DNA from: Nicotiana tabacum
Lineage: Eukaryota > Streptophyta > Magnoliopsida > Solanales > Solanaceae
NCBI RefSeq assembly: GCF_000715075.1
Contig: NC_134084.1
Coordinates: 97,196,411 to 97,260,410 of the forward strand
Direction: 5' to 3'
Length of the DNA: 64,000 nt
A program made the position numbers and the translations under genes. The notes under the pieces are model-generated. The model was not told the origin of the DNA. It saw only the letters and a program-made list of their open reading frames with translations, and made no database searches. Positions 1-11,283 of this stretch are shown here, one piece after another (the stretch's first letter is position 1; the number at the start of each line of letters is the position of its first letter).

Positions 1-1518
1 TAGACTTCATTTTGGGGTCGGATTTTGAAACTAATTACATATTCGGGCTCGTGGGTAAATGGGTGATCGGGTTTTTGTCCTAACCTTGTGTTTTGACCAA
101 GCAGGCCCGGGGTTGATTTTTGACTTTTTGGGAAAAATGATAAAAAACCTATAATTAAGCATTGGGTATGAATTCTTTAGAATTTATTGATGTTATTAAA
201 TCAATTTGGACTAGATACGAGTTATTTAGAAGCGAATTCTAAAGGAAAAGCGATGTTTGAGGCTTGAGTTGGCCGTGGAAGTTTGAGGTAAGTGTTTGGT
301 CTAACCTTAGCTTGATGGATTAGGAGTCGAGTCCTATTTGCTATGTGTTATTTGTTGAGTACGATGTATAGGCATGGTGATGAGTATCTATGCGTCATTG
401 TCAAGCATGCCCGCGAGTCTTAAATTGAAGTCGTTGTGTTCTTAATGAGCACTACAAATGCTAGTTGTCTAGTATTGGTCCTAGTTGAGTATTGGTGCTA
501 GTTGAGGTTTCTTTGTGAAGTTAAATGTTGGAACAAGTTTAGTTATAGTTGATTCCCTTACCGGGACGTATTTACTTATATTGTTGGTTCCCTTGCAGGG
601 ATGTTGTTGTTCCCTTGTCGGGACTCTTTTGTGATTGGTGTTGAATTGTATATTGGGATCGAGTTGCACGCCGCAACAAAATTATATTTGTATAGGGTTT
701 CACCTCGCAACAATATTACATTTGGATTGGGTTGCATACCGCAATAGTGTTTATTCATGATTTGGATCGGGTTGCGCACCGCAACAATAAAGGATAAAAG
801 TGGTTATTGATTTGTTACGGTTTCCTTATTCTTTCTGCTGCGAATTTTAAATTGTTCTTTATGCTTTTCTCCTGAGTTACTATTGGTAAATGATTTTCCC
901 CTGCAACATGTTTCCCCATCCCATTCTTAACTGTACATTTCTGCTTTATTTTCCGTTGTATATGATATAATTGCACAGGTTTATTCGGTAGTTTGGTCCT
1001 AGCCTCGTCACTACTTCGCCGGGGTTAGGCTAGGCACTTACCAGCACATGGGGTCGGCTGTGCTAATACTACACTCTGCACTGTGTGCAGATCCCAAAGC
1101 AGCAGCTTTTGGACCTTAGCTTGGGTGACTTCCTTCAGTCCATATGGAGATCCAAGGTAGTCTTGCAGGCGTCCGCATGCCTTAGCGTCTCCCTCTATAT
1201 TTTCTTCCTGTTTCACTTATGTAATTCAGAAACAATGTCGCATTTATTTTTTGGACCTTGATTGTAGAATTCATAGACTGTTTGTGGAGTTGTGACACCA
1301 GTCGTGGTAGTTTCTGATTAAGAAATCATGTTGGAATTATTTAAATGGTTTAATTATTTCTTCCACTTGATTTAAATTCCTGTTGTTTATAAACTGTTGA
1401 TTCACATTTGTTAAAGAATTAAAATGGGAAAACGTAATTTGTTCAAATGGTCGGCTTGCCTAGCTCTCACTAGTAGGCACCATCACGACTCCCAGGGTGG
1501 GAAATCTGGGTCGTGACA
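1..1518 (+). repeat. 5' LTR of element A (left-truncated by the window)
   Basis: The LTR ends in GGGTCGTGACA at 1508-1518, directly before the primer site. Positions from about 841 to 1518 match 12065-12738 of the 3' LTR almost base for base. The upstream part has no counterpart in the A 3' LTR because of a deletion there, but it matches the LTRs of element B. It contains a CCCTTGCCGGGA-type repeat (about 553-625), a GTTGC/GCAAC stem-loop array (about 655-790) and a core shared with other LTR families (about 1005-1095). Confidence 0.9.
655..790 (+). repeat. Tandem stem-loop array in A LTR (GTTGC...GCAAC)
   Basis: About three to four units of roughly 35-60 bp each contain a GGATYGGGTTGC...CCGCAACA pattern, where GTTGC pairs with GCAAC across a 5-7 base loop. 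The same motif, inverted, recurs in LTR F at 63360-63570 although the surrounding LTR sequence differs. Just upstream (553-625) lie three copies of a TTCCCTT-CCGGGA-type motif. Confidence 0.7.
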
Positions 1519-1521
1519 AGT

Positions 1522-1533
1522 TGGTATCGAAGC
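1522..1533 (+). other. Primer binding site of element A
   Basis: TGGTATCGAAGC follows the LTR end after three bases. It is a two-base variant of TGGTATCAGAGC, the usual plant primer site complementary to the initiator tRNA-Met 3' end, which elements B and D carry unchanged. Confidence 0.85.
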
Positions 1534-1713
1534 TATAGTTTACATGGGTCTCACAACTCATAGACAAGCTTAGTAGAGTCTGAGGGATCAGTACGGAGAC
1601 GTCTGTATTTATCTTCTAGAGGCTACAGACTTAGGAAAAACTTCATATTTATTCTTTCTTGTCGTGCGGTTTGGTTTCTCAATGCTAATTGAATGTCTAC
1701 TCTGTAAATTGCA

Positions 1714-2990
1714 GATGGCGAGAATACGCGCTTCCTCATCCACCGATCAGTAGCCCGAGCCCCCAGCAGCAGCTCCCACAAGGGGCAGAGGGTGAGGCCG
1801 AGGCCGTGCTATAGGCCGAGGTAGGGGCAGAGCTCAGCCTAGAGTAGAAGCACCAGCGGCGGATCCTCAGGTTGAGTTTGATGATGAGGTTTCGGCCCAG
1901 GCAGTTTCGGTGGGCCCAACGCAGGTCCTAGAGGGGTTCATTGCTACCCTAGTACTCTAGGATGCTATGGTCCATCTAGTGGGCCTTATGGAGAGTGTCA
2001 CCTGGGCAGGCTTACTTCTTGTAGCACTAGCCGCCTCTCAGGCTGGAAGAGAAACCCAGATTCCTGCTACTCGCACTCCGGAGCAGATGGATCCCAGTTT
2101 TATAATCTAGCAGCTCAGCCAGTTGGAGCAGTTCAGCCGGGTGTGGTAGCTTAGACCGGTGATGGAGCAGCTATATCTGTCGATGCTTTGTGGAGATTGG
2201 GTAGGTTCACCAAGCTCTTCACTACTACTTTTAGTGGTACATCTTCTGAGGATCCCCAAGATTATCTAGACAGTTGTCATGAGGTTCTCAGGAACATAGG
2301 GATAGTGCAGACCAATGGGGTTGACTTTGCTACTTTCCGCTTGTCTGGATCCGCCAAGACTTGGTGGAGAGATTATTGTTTGGATAGACCATCCGGATCA
2401 CCATCTTTGACTTGGGAGTAGTTTACTCACCTATTTCTAGAGAAGTTTCTCCCTATCACTCAGAGAGAGATCTATCGGAGGCAGTTTGAGCGTCTCTAAC
2501 GGGGTTCTATGACTGTTACTCAGTACGAGACCAAATTCATCGACTTGGCCCGTCATGCTCTTATCATACTTCCCACCGAGAGAGAGAGAGAGGGTGAGGA
2601 GGTTCATTGAGGGACTCATTCAGCCTATTCGACTTCAAATGGCTAAGAAGATGGGGAGTGAGATTTCTTTTTAGGAGAAGGCTAATATGGCCAGGAGAGT
2701 TGAGATGGTTCTATTGTAGGGGGGTGGTCAAGGGTTTGACAAGAGGCCTCGCCAATCAGGCAGATTCAGTGGTGCCTCGTTTGGGGGAAGGGATTTGTAT
2801 GGTAGAGGCTATCCTCCTAGGCCTTTTCAATTAGCACTTCACGTTTCTCACGGTGCTTCAGGTGGTCGTGGTCCTCATATGCAGTATTCTGATTAGCAGC
2901 CCTACAGTGCACCACCAGCTAGAAGTGGAGGTTAGCCAGCAGCAGGCCGTCCCAGAGATGTAGTTCAGGGTGGTGGGGCCCATCCCCGAT
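1714..2990 (+). pseudogene. gag pseudogene of element A
   Basis: The reading starts at the ATG at 1714 with a short Ser/Thr-rich stretch, then an Arg-Gly-rich segment (about 1775-1850) typical of chromovirus gag N-termini. The capsid-like retrotransposon gag region is clearest at 2188-2600, including DYLDSCHEVLR and KTWWRDY. In-frame stops occur at about 1752, 1959, 2108, 2419 and 2498, and there is a frameshift near 2580-2610 in an AG-repeat run. No intact CCHC zinc knuckle is visible before the protease. The product would have been the RNA-binding coat protein of the virus-like particle; this copy is non-functional. Confidence 0.75.
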
Positions 2991-3430
2991 GTTATGCTCT
3001 TCCAGCTAGGCCTGAGGTTAAGGCTTCCGATGCAGTTATCACAGGTACCGTTCTGGTTTGTAGCAGAGATGATTTAGTTTTATTTGATCTAGGATCTACA
3101 TACTCCTATGTGTCATCTTATTTTGCACTGTATCTGGTCATGCCTAGTGATTCTTTGAGTGATTCTGTATATGTGTCTACACCAGTGGGTAAATCTATTG
3201 TGGTAGATGGAGTCCATCGTTCATGTATAGTTGTGATTGGGGGACCTTGAGACTCGTGTAGATTTGTTACTTCTCGACATGGTTGATTTTGATGTCATAT
3301 TGGGAATTGACTAGTTATAACTTACCATGCTATCTTGGACTGTCATGCCAAGACTGTAACCTTAGCCTTGCCGGGTTTACCTTATTTAGAGTGGAGAGGG
3401 ACTCCTGGTCATTCTACCCGTAGTGCTATC
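2990..3430 (+). pseudogene. Aspartic protease pseudogene of element A
   Basis: A CYALPARP motif precedes the protease; the catalytic triad region reads LFDLGSTYSYVSS near 3085-3125, where related copies read D-P-G or D-R-G. The second half (about 3260-3400) shows the DFDVILG-like and [12 protein letters not shown] blocks, but one base appears to be inserted near 3239-3246 relative to element B, shifting frame, and a stop (TAG) falls at 3313. The enzyme would process the Gag-Pol polyprotein. A second open stretch starts at 3335 and runs into RT. Confidence 0.75.
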
Positions 3431-4420
3431 TCAAATATGAAGGCTCGGCATATGGTCGAGAAGGGGTGTTTGGCCTATTTGGCATATGTTCGCAATTCTA
3501 GTGCCGAGGTTCCTTCTATTGATTCTATGCCTAATGTTCGTGAGTTTCTTGAGGTATTTCCTTCAGACCTACCGGGTATGCCACCCGACAGGGATATTGA
3601 CTTCTGCATTGATTTGGCTCTGGGCACTCAAATCATTTCTATTCTGCCATATCGTATGGCCCCGCCTGAGTTGAAAGAGTTGAAGGAGCAGTTGCAAGAC
3701 ATTCTTGAAAAAGGTTTCATTAGACCTAGTGTTTCGCCTTTGAGTGCGTCGGTGTTGTTTGTTAAGAAAAAGGACGGATCGATGAGAATGTGTAAGGATT
3801 ACCGGCAGTTAAACATGGTTACACTCAAGAATAAGTATCCATTGCCGATGATTGATGATTTGTTTGGTCAGCTTCAGGGTGCCAAGGTATTTTCGAAGAT
3901 TGACTTGAGATCTGGCTACCATTAGTTGAGGATTAGTGCATCTGATGTCCCTAAGATAGCTTTCTGCACTCGGTACAGGCATTATGAGTTCTTGGTGATG
4001 TCATTCGGGTTGACAAGCACCCCAACAGCTTTTACAGACTTGATGAACTGAGTGTTCAGGCCTTACTTGGATTCATTCGTAATAGGCTTCATTGATTATA
4101 TTTTGATTTATTCCCGCAGCCAGGAGGAGCATGAGCAACATCTTAGATTGGTTCTTTAGACATTGAGGGATAGTCAGTTGTATGCCAAGTTTTCGAAGTG
4201 CTAGTTTTGGTTGAGTTCAGTTGCATTCCTGGGTCATGTTGTATCAGCAGAGGGTATTGAGATTGATCCGACGAAGATAGAGGCAGTCAAGAACTGGCCT
4301 AGACCCGCATCAGCTACAGAGATCCGGAGTTTCTTGGGTTTGGCGGGCTATTATCGTCGGTTTGTGGAGGGTTTTCATCTATTGCAGCCCCGATGACCAA
4401 GTTGACCTAAAAGGGTGCCT
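3431..4420 (+). pseudogene. Reverse transcriptase pseudogene of element A
   Basis: Open from 3335 to 3925, with recognisable blocks: [60 protein letters not shown] and [15 protein letters not shown]-to-TAG change stops it at 3925. Later stops are TGA at 4049, TAG near 4159 and TAG at 4203. The catalytic F/YxDD box near 4087-4098 reads FIDY, so the second catalytic Asp is Tyr. The connection domain ([25 protein letters not shown]) follows. The copy cannot be active. Confidence 0.88.
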
Positions 4421-5090
4421 ATTTCAGATGCTCGGACGAGTGTGAGGGGAGCTTTCAGAAGCTCAAGACAGCTTTGACTACGCGCCAGTGTTGGTTTTGC
4501 CCACAGGTTCAGGGCCATATACAATTTATTGTGATGCATCTCGTATTGGACTTAGTGTGGTGTTGATGCAGGATGGCAAAGTCATTGCCTATGTTTTATA
4601 GCAGTTGAAGATTCATGAGAAGAATTATCTGGTTCACGATTTGGAGTTGGCAGCTATTGTTCATGCGTTGAAGATTTGTAGGCATTATCTATACGGCGTG
4701 TCATGTGAGGTGTTGACGGATCACAAGAGTCTGCAGTACTTTTTCTAGTAGAAGGAGCTAAACTTGAGGCAGAGAAGGTGGTTGGAGCTATTAAAGGAAC
4801 ATGATATCACCATCTTATACCATCCGGGAAAGGCAAACGTGGTGGCCGATGCTTTGAGTAGGAAGTCAGCTAGTATGGGTAGTCTTGCTTATATTCCGGT
4901 CGGTGGGAGACCACTTGCTTTGGATGTTCAGGCTTTGGCCAATCAGTTCGTGAGGTTGGATGTTTCTGAGCCCAGCCATGTGTTAGCTTGAACAGTCGCT
5001 CATTCTTCTTTATTGGAGCGTATCCGATATTGGTAGTATGATGATCCTCATTTGTGTGTCCTCAGAGACACGGTGCAGCACGGTGGTGCA
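4421..5090 (+). pseudogene. RNase H pseudogene of element A, cut by insert I
   Basis: The RNase H region shows YCDASRIGL near 4532, the [17 protein letters not shown] block near 4625, and the final [12 protein letters not shown] block near 4705. There is a one-base loss near 4480 (ACTACGCGCCAG) and stops at about 4599, 4678 and 4747. A clean open stretch 4764-4991 covers the RNase H to integrase linker ([20 protein letters not shown]). The sequence is cut at 5090 by insert I and resumes at 9871. Confidence 0.85.
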
Positions 5091-6019
5091 TGTCGTGCCC
5101 CATTTTTCTTGTGAAATTGAGTTTATGACATTTGGGAGGACAACTCGTTCCCTTTTGGGAATTGGGTTTGAATAGAAGAGTCGCGACCTAATGATTTAAG
5201 TGCATTAGGACACTAAGAAAGGTTTGATTTGAACAACCAGAGATTGGGTAAGGGCTTGAAATTATCCCAAGGAAAAGGTATTAGGCACCCCTCAAGATCC
5301 ACTAATGTGGTTTCTGGCCAAACCATTGTTGTGACTTTAGGTACAAATAACACGTAGGCAAATAAGAACTTCAAACAAGAGGGGATTTTCACGTAATGGT
5401 TACAAAATAGGTGAAGTTAAAAGAACTAAAAGAAAAGCTGAATAGTTTGAAATTTGAGAATAAACAACGAAACAAATAAATAAAGGAAAAGGGGTCCTAT
5501 GTTTGTAAATAATATGGATCAACCCACACAACATCCGGTAATCACTCCTCAGTGAGGGGCTACACGTGATGTTACCGCGTGGTCATCATATCCATATCTA
5601 CCCTTCCTACCCCGTTAAGGTAAAGCACAGATTGGTCTCGATTACTTATTGCATGCTATTACCCGTCCCAATCCTATTAGTCCCGGAGCTATTTGGGACT
5701 ACTAATCCTAAAAGGAGGAGATATTGGGCTTATTTGTGGTTTCAAAAGGGTAAAATACTAAGGCGACATACAAAAACATGTATAGCAAATTGGGGAAAGC
5801 ATACAGCAAGTAGAAAGGCTCAGATACACCTTCTTTAAACAAAGAAAAACAAGTAGTTAGCATGACTTACACATACTATTTAGGGTCTGATTAAACTTAA
5901 AGGATCGAGGCAGACTGATTTATTACATAGTTCAGATAAGAAGCCCAAATCAGGCCTGCCTGCTAGTTGTAGCATATAAAATCTGATTCATTCTATAAAC
6001 TTTCACCCTATGGCTTGCC

Positions 6020-6610
6020 TAAGTGTTAGACGAAGACCCTATAGGCATGATATCTACTGATTCCAGAAACAATGATGTAAACATGAATACATACTGATTT
6101 AAGAAAAATCGTTTGTTATTAAAGAAAGGCAAGTTTTAGCAAAAGAGCATTCATCATTGTTACTTGTTTTAGACATATAAGCAAGTGAAGCGGTTCAGAT
6201 TCGATTAGAGCTCCTATAGGCATGCTTTCTATGTGTTGTCGATTTTGGATACTTTTATAAACATAGTAAAAAATGCAGAAATCCTATAGGCATGGCATCT
6301 AGATGCTGAATTTCATTTAAAGCCTATGAACATGATATCTAATTGCAATTGATTATTTAAGACCTATAAACATGTTTGCCTAATGAGGAATGCATATGCA
6401 AGATTCAAAAAGAACCTATAGGCAGGATATCTATATGATATGCAAGATTCAGAAAGAACCTATAGGCAGGATATCTATATGATATGCAGAAATTCAGAAA
6501 TAACCTATAGGCATGGTATCTATATGGGAATGCAAGATTCCTATAGACATGGTGTTTATATGAGAATGAAGGAATTCATAAACTCCTATAGGCAGGTTAT
6601 CTAACTCTTT
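6020..6610 (-). repeat. CCTATAGG tandem-like array inside insert I
   Basis: About ten copies of CCTATAGGCATGRTATCTA occur at irregular spacing of about 35-80 bp (near 6037, 6212, 6281, 6322, 6361, 6415, 6458, 6503, 6540, 6585). The three copies from 6415 sit in near-identical units of about 44 bp. Each good copy contains the 8-bp palindrome CCTATAGG. Some copies have drifted (CCTATGAAC, CCTATAAAC). Confidence 0.85.
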
Positions 6611-8339
6611 TTGCTTACATAGTTACCCCTCCCTTTTCACTAGCCATCCTTGAGAGTTTTATTACAAAGTTATTACAGCCCAGAAAGAGTAAAGTAAAGA
6701 AAAATACAATTAGAAAAAGTACAACCAAGGAGTGCCTGATTCAGACTTCCTGTCTGAAGTATGAAGTAAACCAACTCCAAGAGATCTTATTTCAAAGCCT
6801 TTCTCCCACTTGGATGTGTCAGAGTTCCCTAAGAGCCTCATATGGACTCCGGCCAGTGCTTACACCCAAATGCGTTACAGATAAAGACATAGTGCAGTGT
6901 AGAAGGGCCATCCCTCAAGTGTCCAAGTTCAGAGGGAACTCAATGTCCCAAGGCAAGGCTCACAAGAGAGGGGCAGAATATAGAGACTAAGAGAGGGTGC
7001 AAGTGCAGAATTCTGAAAAGGGAAAAGGGGAAGGGAAACAGTTTACATTAATACACATAGGGGTATAGGGAATGGGGAGGTGGTAAGGAGACAAGGACAG
7101 GCTAGTGGGCATACCCAGCAATGGGAAATGTTGGCACACCCATAAGCCTGTTAGAACACATTGTTTAGAGGTTAGGATCCTCTAAGGAATCAAGTTCAAT
7201 CCATAGACAATAACTTGCATATTGCCATGTTTTAAACTGTGATTCAAAGCACATAAAGGGAAATAGGGAGCGATGATTCATAGCAGAAATAGGCAGTAGG
7301 ACATAAGCATACTAATTTAAATGTTAAACTCTACAGAAAGCAGTAAAGTAGACATGGATACAAAGACTATAAATAAACACATTGTTGTGGTGCTAAAGCT
7401 TAAATCAGGACATACCTGTTTCTGGGGAAACAAACAAAGAAAAGTAGTAGGTCTTGTAAACAGGCCACAATGTAGACAAGAGGAGAAATTTATTGTGAGA
7501 GAGTATGAGTTCAGAAGGATTCTGATCTGTGTCTTTGTGAAAAAGGGTTGTGTCGTTTATAGTGTGAAAATCATGAAAAAATAAGGTAAGAAAATAGTAA
7601 AGGAGCTGATTGTCAATCAATTACATAAGACTTCCCTTAATTAAGGGATTCAGATTCAAACAGGTAAAAACAATTTAAGAAAAGAAAAATGAATAAGCAC
7701 TTTATACACATCATGCAATTAAGGGCAAATACATAAAGTTTTTTTAAGGACAGAATTTCTGAAATACGCGGTTGCACAAACAAGGAAAGAAAATCAATTA
7801 ACAGCCAGTAAATCAAAGGTTAGGGGTCTTGTATGAATGAACCGAGTCAAAAAGATGGGAAAGGTTTTTTAACTTAAGGGAAATCAACAAACAATGGAAA
7901 GGGAATCAATCAGACCTATTTAGAAGGAATTTGAATCAATCACGAGTTGAAAGCCTTTTTCGAGGAAGATTCATCACATATAAAGAGCATACAAACACGT
8001 TGAGTTGAAAGAAAATGTTGTGCCATTGCAAAAATCAATAGAAAAATCGAGTGAAGAAATAGTTTTAGAAGAGTTTAGCCGAAGGTCAGAATCATATGCA
8101 AACACGGATGTCCAAACTCGGTTTAGAGACTCGAAGTTGGTCTGAAAGAGTTAGGGGTTCTAAAATAAAAACCCTATTTCAATTAAATCACATAATCAAA
8201 CTTGGCAGAACCCCCGAATTCTAGGGTTTCCAGCTTGAATCAAGTACAGAGATGAGAAGGCAAGTAATCGAAACAGGCTCAGAGGTTTCAGTTCTATGAA
8301 ACCTCTTGCATGTATTTTTCAACAGCAGAAACTCATGAG

Positions 8340-8700
8340 AAAACAATGATAGCAAGTAACACGCAGAACATAGTAGTAGAATTCAAAGAAAAAATAGAGT
8401 AGAAGAAGCTAATACAAAACATAATAGAGAAGACTGATAAGAACAGTAGAAGAAGCATGCTAAGAAATTTTAGAAGAAACTTTAAACAGAGCTCAGTAAA
8501 AGGAACTTAATAAGGAAACATAAGAACTTAGTAAGAAAATATAGTAGGAGAAACATATCAGAACACTATAGAGAAAGCATACAGTTGAAAAGCATATGAC
8601 AACATGGTATAGAAAAATACAGCAGAAAAAGCACGTAAGAACATGGTAGAAGAAAATACAAGAACCCAGTAGAGGCAAATACACATAAAAGGAAAAACAA
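8340..8700 (-). repeat. Degenerate A-rich short repeat in insert I
   Basis: A loose period of about 30-36 bp built on AGAACATAGTAGAAGAAA-like units (for example near 8367, 8525, 8602, 8640). The long - strand open stretch at 8493-8684 is a by-product of this repeat, not a gene. Confidence 0.55.
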
Positions 8701-9264
8701 AGTTAGAAAACACTTAAATACTTTCAGAAAACCCTAGATCAGAAAAGAAAGATTTTGAAAGTAGTTTTTTGAAAGAAAAGTCAGGAAAACATTTAAGACC
8801 TTAAGGAAAGTATGGATCTGGAACAGATCTAAGGGAATCAGAAAAACCTCGAAGGGTTAGGGTTTTAGAAGAACCCTAGAAATGATAAAGGCTTTGAAAA
8901 GTCACCGATCTAAGTCGGAAAGGTCAGGATCAGGATCAAACAACCATGGTACATCGGAGCAAGGCTGGAGATGGCCGTGGAACCTCGAATTGACAGAGGT
9001 TTGGGTACAAACCTTCAAGGTCAAGCCTTGAATCTTCAGAGATCAGGTGTGTAAGAGCAACATGAGGTAGGTATAAGACTCCCACAGCCCTGGAAGCCAT
9101 GGATTTTGGTGGCTTTCAGGGTGGAAGCGGTAAGAGGCAGATAGGGTTCTGAGAAGACTCGAGAGAGTTTGAGAGAGTGGAGGGTTTCAGAGGCAGCGGG
9201 TAGGTGAGAATGACTTAGGGTTAATGGGGTTGGTGAATTAAAAAAGGAAAGGAGAGAATGTGGT

Positions 9265-9284
9265 CGTTGATCATTTGATCAACG
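9265..9284. repeat. 20-bp inverted repeat near the LTR promoter of insert I
   Basis: Arms CGTTGATCA and TGATCAACG are separated by TT, a perfect palindromic stem. It lies about 135-155 bp downstream, in LTR sense (- strand), of the TATTTAAATA box at 9419-9428. A related but broken CGTTGATC motif stands about 45 bp before the TATA box of the C LTR (36910-36917). Confidence 0.7.
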
Positions 9285-9418
9285 GCCTGGATTAAATGGG
9301 GAGCCAGGCGGGTTGGATTTAATTGGGTCAGGGGCGGGTAATTTTAGGAATTGGGATGGAGTTTAATTGGGTTTAATTGGGGTAGAATTTAGGCTAAAAT
9401 TGAAATAAGTAGGGCTAG

Positions 9419-9428
9419 TATTTAAATA
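9419..9428 (-). promoter_or_regulatory. Candidate TATA box of insert I LTR
   Basis: TATTTAAATA on the - strand, following the AT-rich beginning of the LTR and preceding a pyrimidine-rich stretch; this is the only good TATA-like box in that position. Its function is inferred from layout alone. Confidence 0.4.
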
Positions 9429-9875
9429 GCCACTTGTCCCTTATTTATTTTATAAAAAATAGTAAAATGATTTCTGAAAACACGTTAAAGGTACTAATTA
9501 ATTAATAATATATAAATATTAAATTAAAAATATTGGAATCAATTTTGTAATTATAAACACAATTAAATCTTAAAATAGGCTAATATTGCAATTATATGCA
9601 ATTTAGCTTTAAAATACTAAATAAATTTGTAAAAAAAAATGTAAAAAATTACCTTAGCTATATTTTGGTATAAATATGAGAATACAATAAATTAATCACC
9701 AAATATGATAATTTGGGGAATAATTATTGGTTTTTTTATTGATAAAATAGGGCAATAAATTAATTTAAAAAATCTTTTAAATTTAGGAAAAAAATACTAA
9801 AATATTTGGACATGCTATTTTGAAAGTTTTTTGCATATAAAAATATACAGGGAAAAATTGGGTATCAACAGTGCC

Positions 9876-11283
9876 AAGCAGGTTACATTAGGAAACGATG
9901 GAGTTTTGAGGATGTAGGGTCGTATTTGTGTGCCTAATGTGGATGGACTTCAGGAGTTGATTTTAGAGGAGGCCCATAGTTCCCGGTACTCTATTCATCC
10001 GGGCGCCGCTAAGATGTTTCACAATTTGCGGCAACATTATTGGTGGAGAAGGATGAAGAAGGATATTGTTGCAAATGTTGCTCAGTGTTTGAACTGTCAG
10101 CAGGTGAAGTACGAGCATCAGAGACCTGGTGGTTTGTTTCAGGGGATTGAGCTTCCCGAGTGGAAGTGGGAGCGTATCACTATGGACTTCGTTGTTGGAC
10201 TCCCACAGACTCAGAGGAAGTTCGATGTAGTGCGGGTTATTGTTGATAAGCTGACCAAGTCAGCACATTTCATTCCTGTGGCAGTCTCCTATTCTTTTGA
10301 GAGGTTAGCTGAGATCTATATTCGGGAGATTGTTTGTCTTCATGGTGTGCCCATGTCTATCATTTCTGATCGAGGTACGCAGTTTACCTCGCATTTCTGG
10401 AGAGCAGTTCAACATGAGTTGGGCATATGGGTCGAGTTGAGCACAACATTCCATCCTCAGACAGACGAGCAGTCCGAGCGTACTATTCATATTTTGGAAG
10501 ATATGCTCCGAGCTTGTGTCATTGACTTTGGAGGCTCGTTGGATCAGTTCTTGCCTTTAGCAGAGTTTACTTACAACAACAACTACCAGTCGAGCATCCA
10601 TATGGCTCCTTACGAGGCTTTATATGGTAGGCGATGTCGGTCACCGGTGGGATGGTTCGAGCTGGGAGAGGCTCGGTGGTTGGGTATGGATCTAGTACAG
10701 GATGCCTTGGACAAGGTCAGGATCATTTAGGATAGGCTTCGTACAGCTCAGTCGAAGCAAAAGAGTTATGCCGACCGTAAGGTTCGTGATTTGGTATTCA
10801 TGGCCGATGAATGGGTATTGCTTCGAGCGTCGACTATGAAGGGCGTGATGAGATTTGTAAAGAAGGGAAAGCTTATCCCTAGGTTCATTGGCCCGTTTGA
10901 GATTCTTGATCGAGTGGGATGGGTGGCTTAAAGGCTTGTGTTGCCACCGAGTTTATCAGCCGTGCATCTAGTGTTTCATGTGTTTATGCTTCGGAAGTAT
11001 CACGGCGATCCATCCCACGTGTTATACTTCAGCACTTTCCAGTTGGACAAGGACTTATAATATGAGGAGGAGCCAGTAGCTATCCTAGACCAGCAGGTTC
11101 GTCAGTTGAGATCGAAGAGTTTCCCTTTTGTTCGTGTTCAGTGGAGAGGCCAGCTTGCTGAGGCATCGACCTAGGAGTCCGAGTCCAATATGTGGAGTCG
11201 TTATCCACATCGTTTCCCCGACTCAGGTACTTTCTTCTTATGTCCGTTCGAGGACGAACAATTGTTTAAGAGGTGGAGGATGT
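9876..11283 (+). pseudogene. Integrase and chromodomain pseudogene of element A
   Basis: Open from 9930 to 10730 and the best-preserved part of A. The zinc-binding HHCC region is complete (HSSRYSIHPGA, HYWW, CLNCQQ). The catalytic D, D, E residues are present in MDFVVGL, IISDRGTQFTS and the EQSERT block. After a TAG at 10728 the same frame continues through the GKKGKL-like region to a chromodomain remnant near 11075-11220 (VQWRGQ). Further stops are at about 10929, 11058 and 11172. Integrase would insert the cDNA; the chromodomain would direct it to marked chromatin. Confidence 0.9.
11268..11280 (+). other. Polypurine tract of element A
   Basis: AAGAGGTGGAGGA abuts the 3' LTR start. This is the expected primer for plus-strand DNA synthesis; B and D have similar purine runs in the same place. 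Confidence 0.75.

Larger units (their letters stand above)
5091..9870 (-). mobile_element. Insert I: probable solo LTR of a Tat/Ogre-like element, inverted
   Basis: On the - strand it begins TGTTGATACCCAATTTTTCC and ends GGGGCACGACA, so it has TG...CA ends. It is flanked by GTGCA (5086-5090) and GTGCC (9871-9875), a 5-bp target-site duplication with one change; the flanking element A sequence is continuous when the insert is removed, as comparison with B at 58015-58045 shows. At 4780 bp with no coding domain it is best read as a solo LTR. A TATTTAAATA box (9419-9428) and a pyrimidine-rich leader-like stretch at about 9075-9240 resemble the layout of the C LTR. Family assignment is inference. 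Confidence 0.75.

Noticed and set aside
5566..5838. 90-codon open frame in insert I
   Set aside because: Antisense to the LTR, no recognisable domain, in non-coding LTR sequence.
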